Shown piece by piece: positions 12,524 through 13,494 of a stretch of 13,494 nucleotides of DNA. The stretch is from Cellulomonas sp. GTDB taxonomy: Bacteria > Actinomycetota > Actinomycetes > Actinomycetales > Cellulomonadaceae. Each line of letters begins with the position of its first letter. Position 1 is the stretch's first letter. A model generated the notes under the pieces. The model did not search any database and had not been told where the DNA came from. It saw nothing but the letters and a program-made list of their open reading frames with translations. Where the stretch lies: contig DAIDJQ010000040.1 in assembly GCA_027451305.1 (NCBI GenBank), positions 1 to 13,494 of the forward strand. Reading direction: 5' to 3'. A program made the translations under genes and the position numbers.

Positions 12524-13494
12524 CCACAGGTCCCCGTCCCGAGCGCGTGACGCACGCGCTCGTCCGCGACGTCACGCTGCCCCGTCACCTGGGCACGCTC
12601 GCGCTGATCACCCTCGACAACGGGCTCGAGGGGAAGCCGACGACGCTCGGCCCCGTCGGTCTCGCGGAGCTCGCCTCCGTCCTCCGGTCGGTCCAGGACC
12701 GCGTCCGGTCCGGCGAGCTCGCAGCTGTGGCCGTCACGGGCAAGTCGTGGGTGTTCGCCGCCGGGGCCGACCTCACGCAGGTCGCCACGGTGGCTGACCG
12801 GGAGCAGGCCCTCGCGCTCGGCCGTGCCGGGCACGCCGCCTACGAGCTGCTGCACGGCATGGGCGTACCGACGTTCGCGTTCGTCAACGGCACGGCGCTG
12901 GGCGGCGGCCTCGAGCTGGCGCTCAGCTGCACGTACCGGACCGTCTCGTCGGACGTGCGGGCGCTCGGGCTCCCCGAGACCGGGCTCGGCCTCGTGCCCG
13001 GTTGGGGCGGCGCGTACCTCGTGCCGCGACTCGTCGGGATCGAGCGCGCGCTCGAGGTGGTGCTCGCACGGCCGGCGGCCAACAAGCCGTACGCCGCCGC
13101 CGAGGCGGCCCGCATCGGCCTGGTGGACGTGCTGCTCGACGCCGCCGACTTCCTCGAGGAGTCGGTGCGGTGGGCAGCGTCGGTGCTGGAGGGCTCGGTG
13201 CAGGTGGTGCGCCGGCCGCTGGACGACGCCGCCACCTGGGCGGCCGCGGTGCATGCCGCCCGCACCCGCCTCGAGGCGACCATCGACCACTCCCGCCCGG
13301 CCCCCTCCCGGGCGCTGGACCTGCTCGCCGCCGCCCGGGACGCCGACCGGCCGACCGCGTTCGCGGCCGAGGACGAGGCACTCGCAGACCTGGTGATGAC
13401 CGACGAGATGCGGGCCAGCGTCTACGCCTTCGGGCTGGTGAGCGGCGCCAAACGCCCCCAGCAGGCCCCGGACCCCGCGCTGGCCCGCCCGGTC
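12520..13494 (+). CDS. fadB: Enoyl-CoA hydratase/3-hydroxyacyl-CoA dehydrogenase, N-terminal part (runs off the window)
   Basis: A multifunctional beta-oxidation protein that hydrates enoyl-CoA and then oxidises the 3-hydroxyacyl-CoA with NAD+. The first 325 residues are present and the frame is open to the window edge. They comprise the crotonase domain: the oxyanion-hole segment FAAGADL, NGTALGGGLELAL with the first catalytic Glu, and LPETGLGLVPGWGGAYLVPRL with the second catalytic Glu. Both acids of an active hydratase are kept. A linker of more than 60 residues follows (SRALDLLAAARD..., then VYAFGLVSGAKRPQ) and would lead into the NAD-binding domain, which lies outside. The ATG at 12520 overlaps the fadA stop (ATGA). 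Its ribosome site would be the GGGAG of the last fadA codons. The symbol follows the operon context, and a FadJ-like assignment is equally possible. Confidence 0.88.
   Translation, partial: MTTGPRPERVTHALVRDVTLPRHLGTLALITLDNGLEGKPTTLGPVGLAELASVLRSVQDRVRSGELAAVAVTGKSWVFAAGADLTQVATVADREQALALGRAGHAAYELLHGMGVPTFAFVNGTALGGGLELALSCTYRTVSSDVRALGLPETGLGLVPGWGGAYLVPRLVGIERALEVVLARPAANKPYAAAEAARIGLVDVLLDAADFLEESVRWAASVLEGSVQVVRRPLDDAATWAAAVHAARTRLEATIDHSRPAPSRALDLLAAARDADRPTAFAAEDEALADLVMTDEMRASVYAFGLVSGAKRPQQAPDPALARPV

Noticed and set aside
1..13494. tRNA, rRNA, CRISPR array or riboswitch
   Set aside because: No cloverleaf-like segments, regularly spaced repeats or recognisable aptamer cores were seen in the few intergenic gaps, which are all under 250 bases.

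Overview
The window is chromosomal DNA from a high-GC actinobacterium. Gene content (a DUF3000 gene, a small LuxR regulator, an HRDC-type RNase D and a thiolase/multifunctional beta-oxidation pair in a row), the near-total use of G or C in third codon positions on the flanks, and TAnnnT -10 boxes placed directly before GTG starts all fit this. A member of the Cellulomonadaceae or a close relative is my best guess, but it is only a guess from style.

Layout. (1) Positions 1-152 hold the 3' end of an unidentified + strand gene with very high GC3, closed by a strong hairpin. (2) About 155-5995 is a block of visibly lower GC (sampled 60-base lines give roughly 60-72%, against roughly 72-85% in the flanks) that carries a cell-envelope gene set. 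A family-2 glycosyltransferase reads rightward. Converging on it is a leftward set: a MurJ-type lipid II flippase with a long N-terminal extension, a FemX/MurM-type aminoacyltransferase, and an ATP-grasp ligase of the D-aspartate-ligase/carboxylate-amine-ligase type. Both ends of this block carry what look like 3' tails of genes whose 5' parts are missing, which suggests it arrived by recombination. (3) Positions 6000-8523 hold a leftward, tightly coupled pair: 6-phosphogluconate dehydrogenase (gnd) and a second FemX-type transferase with high-GC codon use. (4) From 8636 to the window end are rightward housekeeping genes: DUF3000, an orphan LuxR regulator, RNase D with an HRDC domain, acetyl-CoA acyltransferase, and the N-terminal part of an enoyl-CoA hydratase/3-hydroxyacyl-CoA dehydrogenase that runs off the end.

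How the genes work together. MurJ + FemX + ATP-grasp form a coherent proposal: amino acids are added to the stem peptide of lipid II (an L-residue by the tRNA-dependent FemX-type enzyme and a D-residue by the ATP-grasp ligase), and the finished lipid II is flipped outward. The block would then be a transferable cross-bridge module, sitting beside a native FemX paralogue. The fadA-fadB pair is a fatty-acid beta-oxidation operon. gnd belongs to the oxidative pentose phosphate pathway. No RNA gene, CRISPR array, transposase or integrase was seen.
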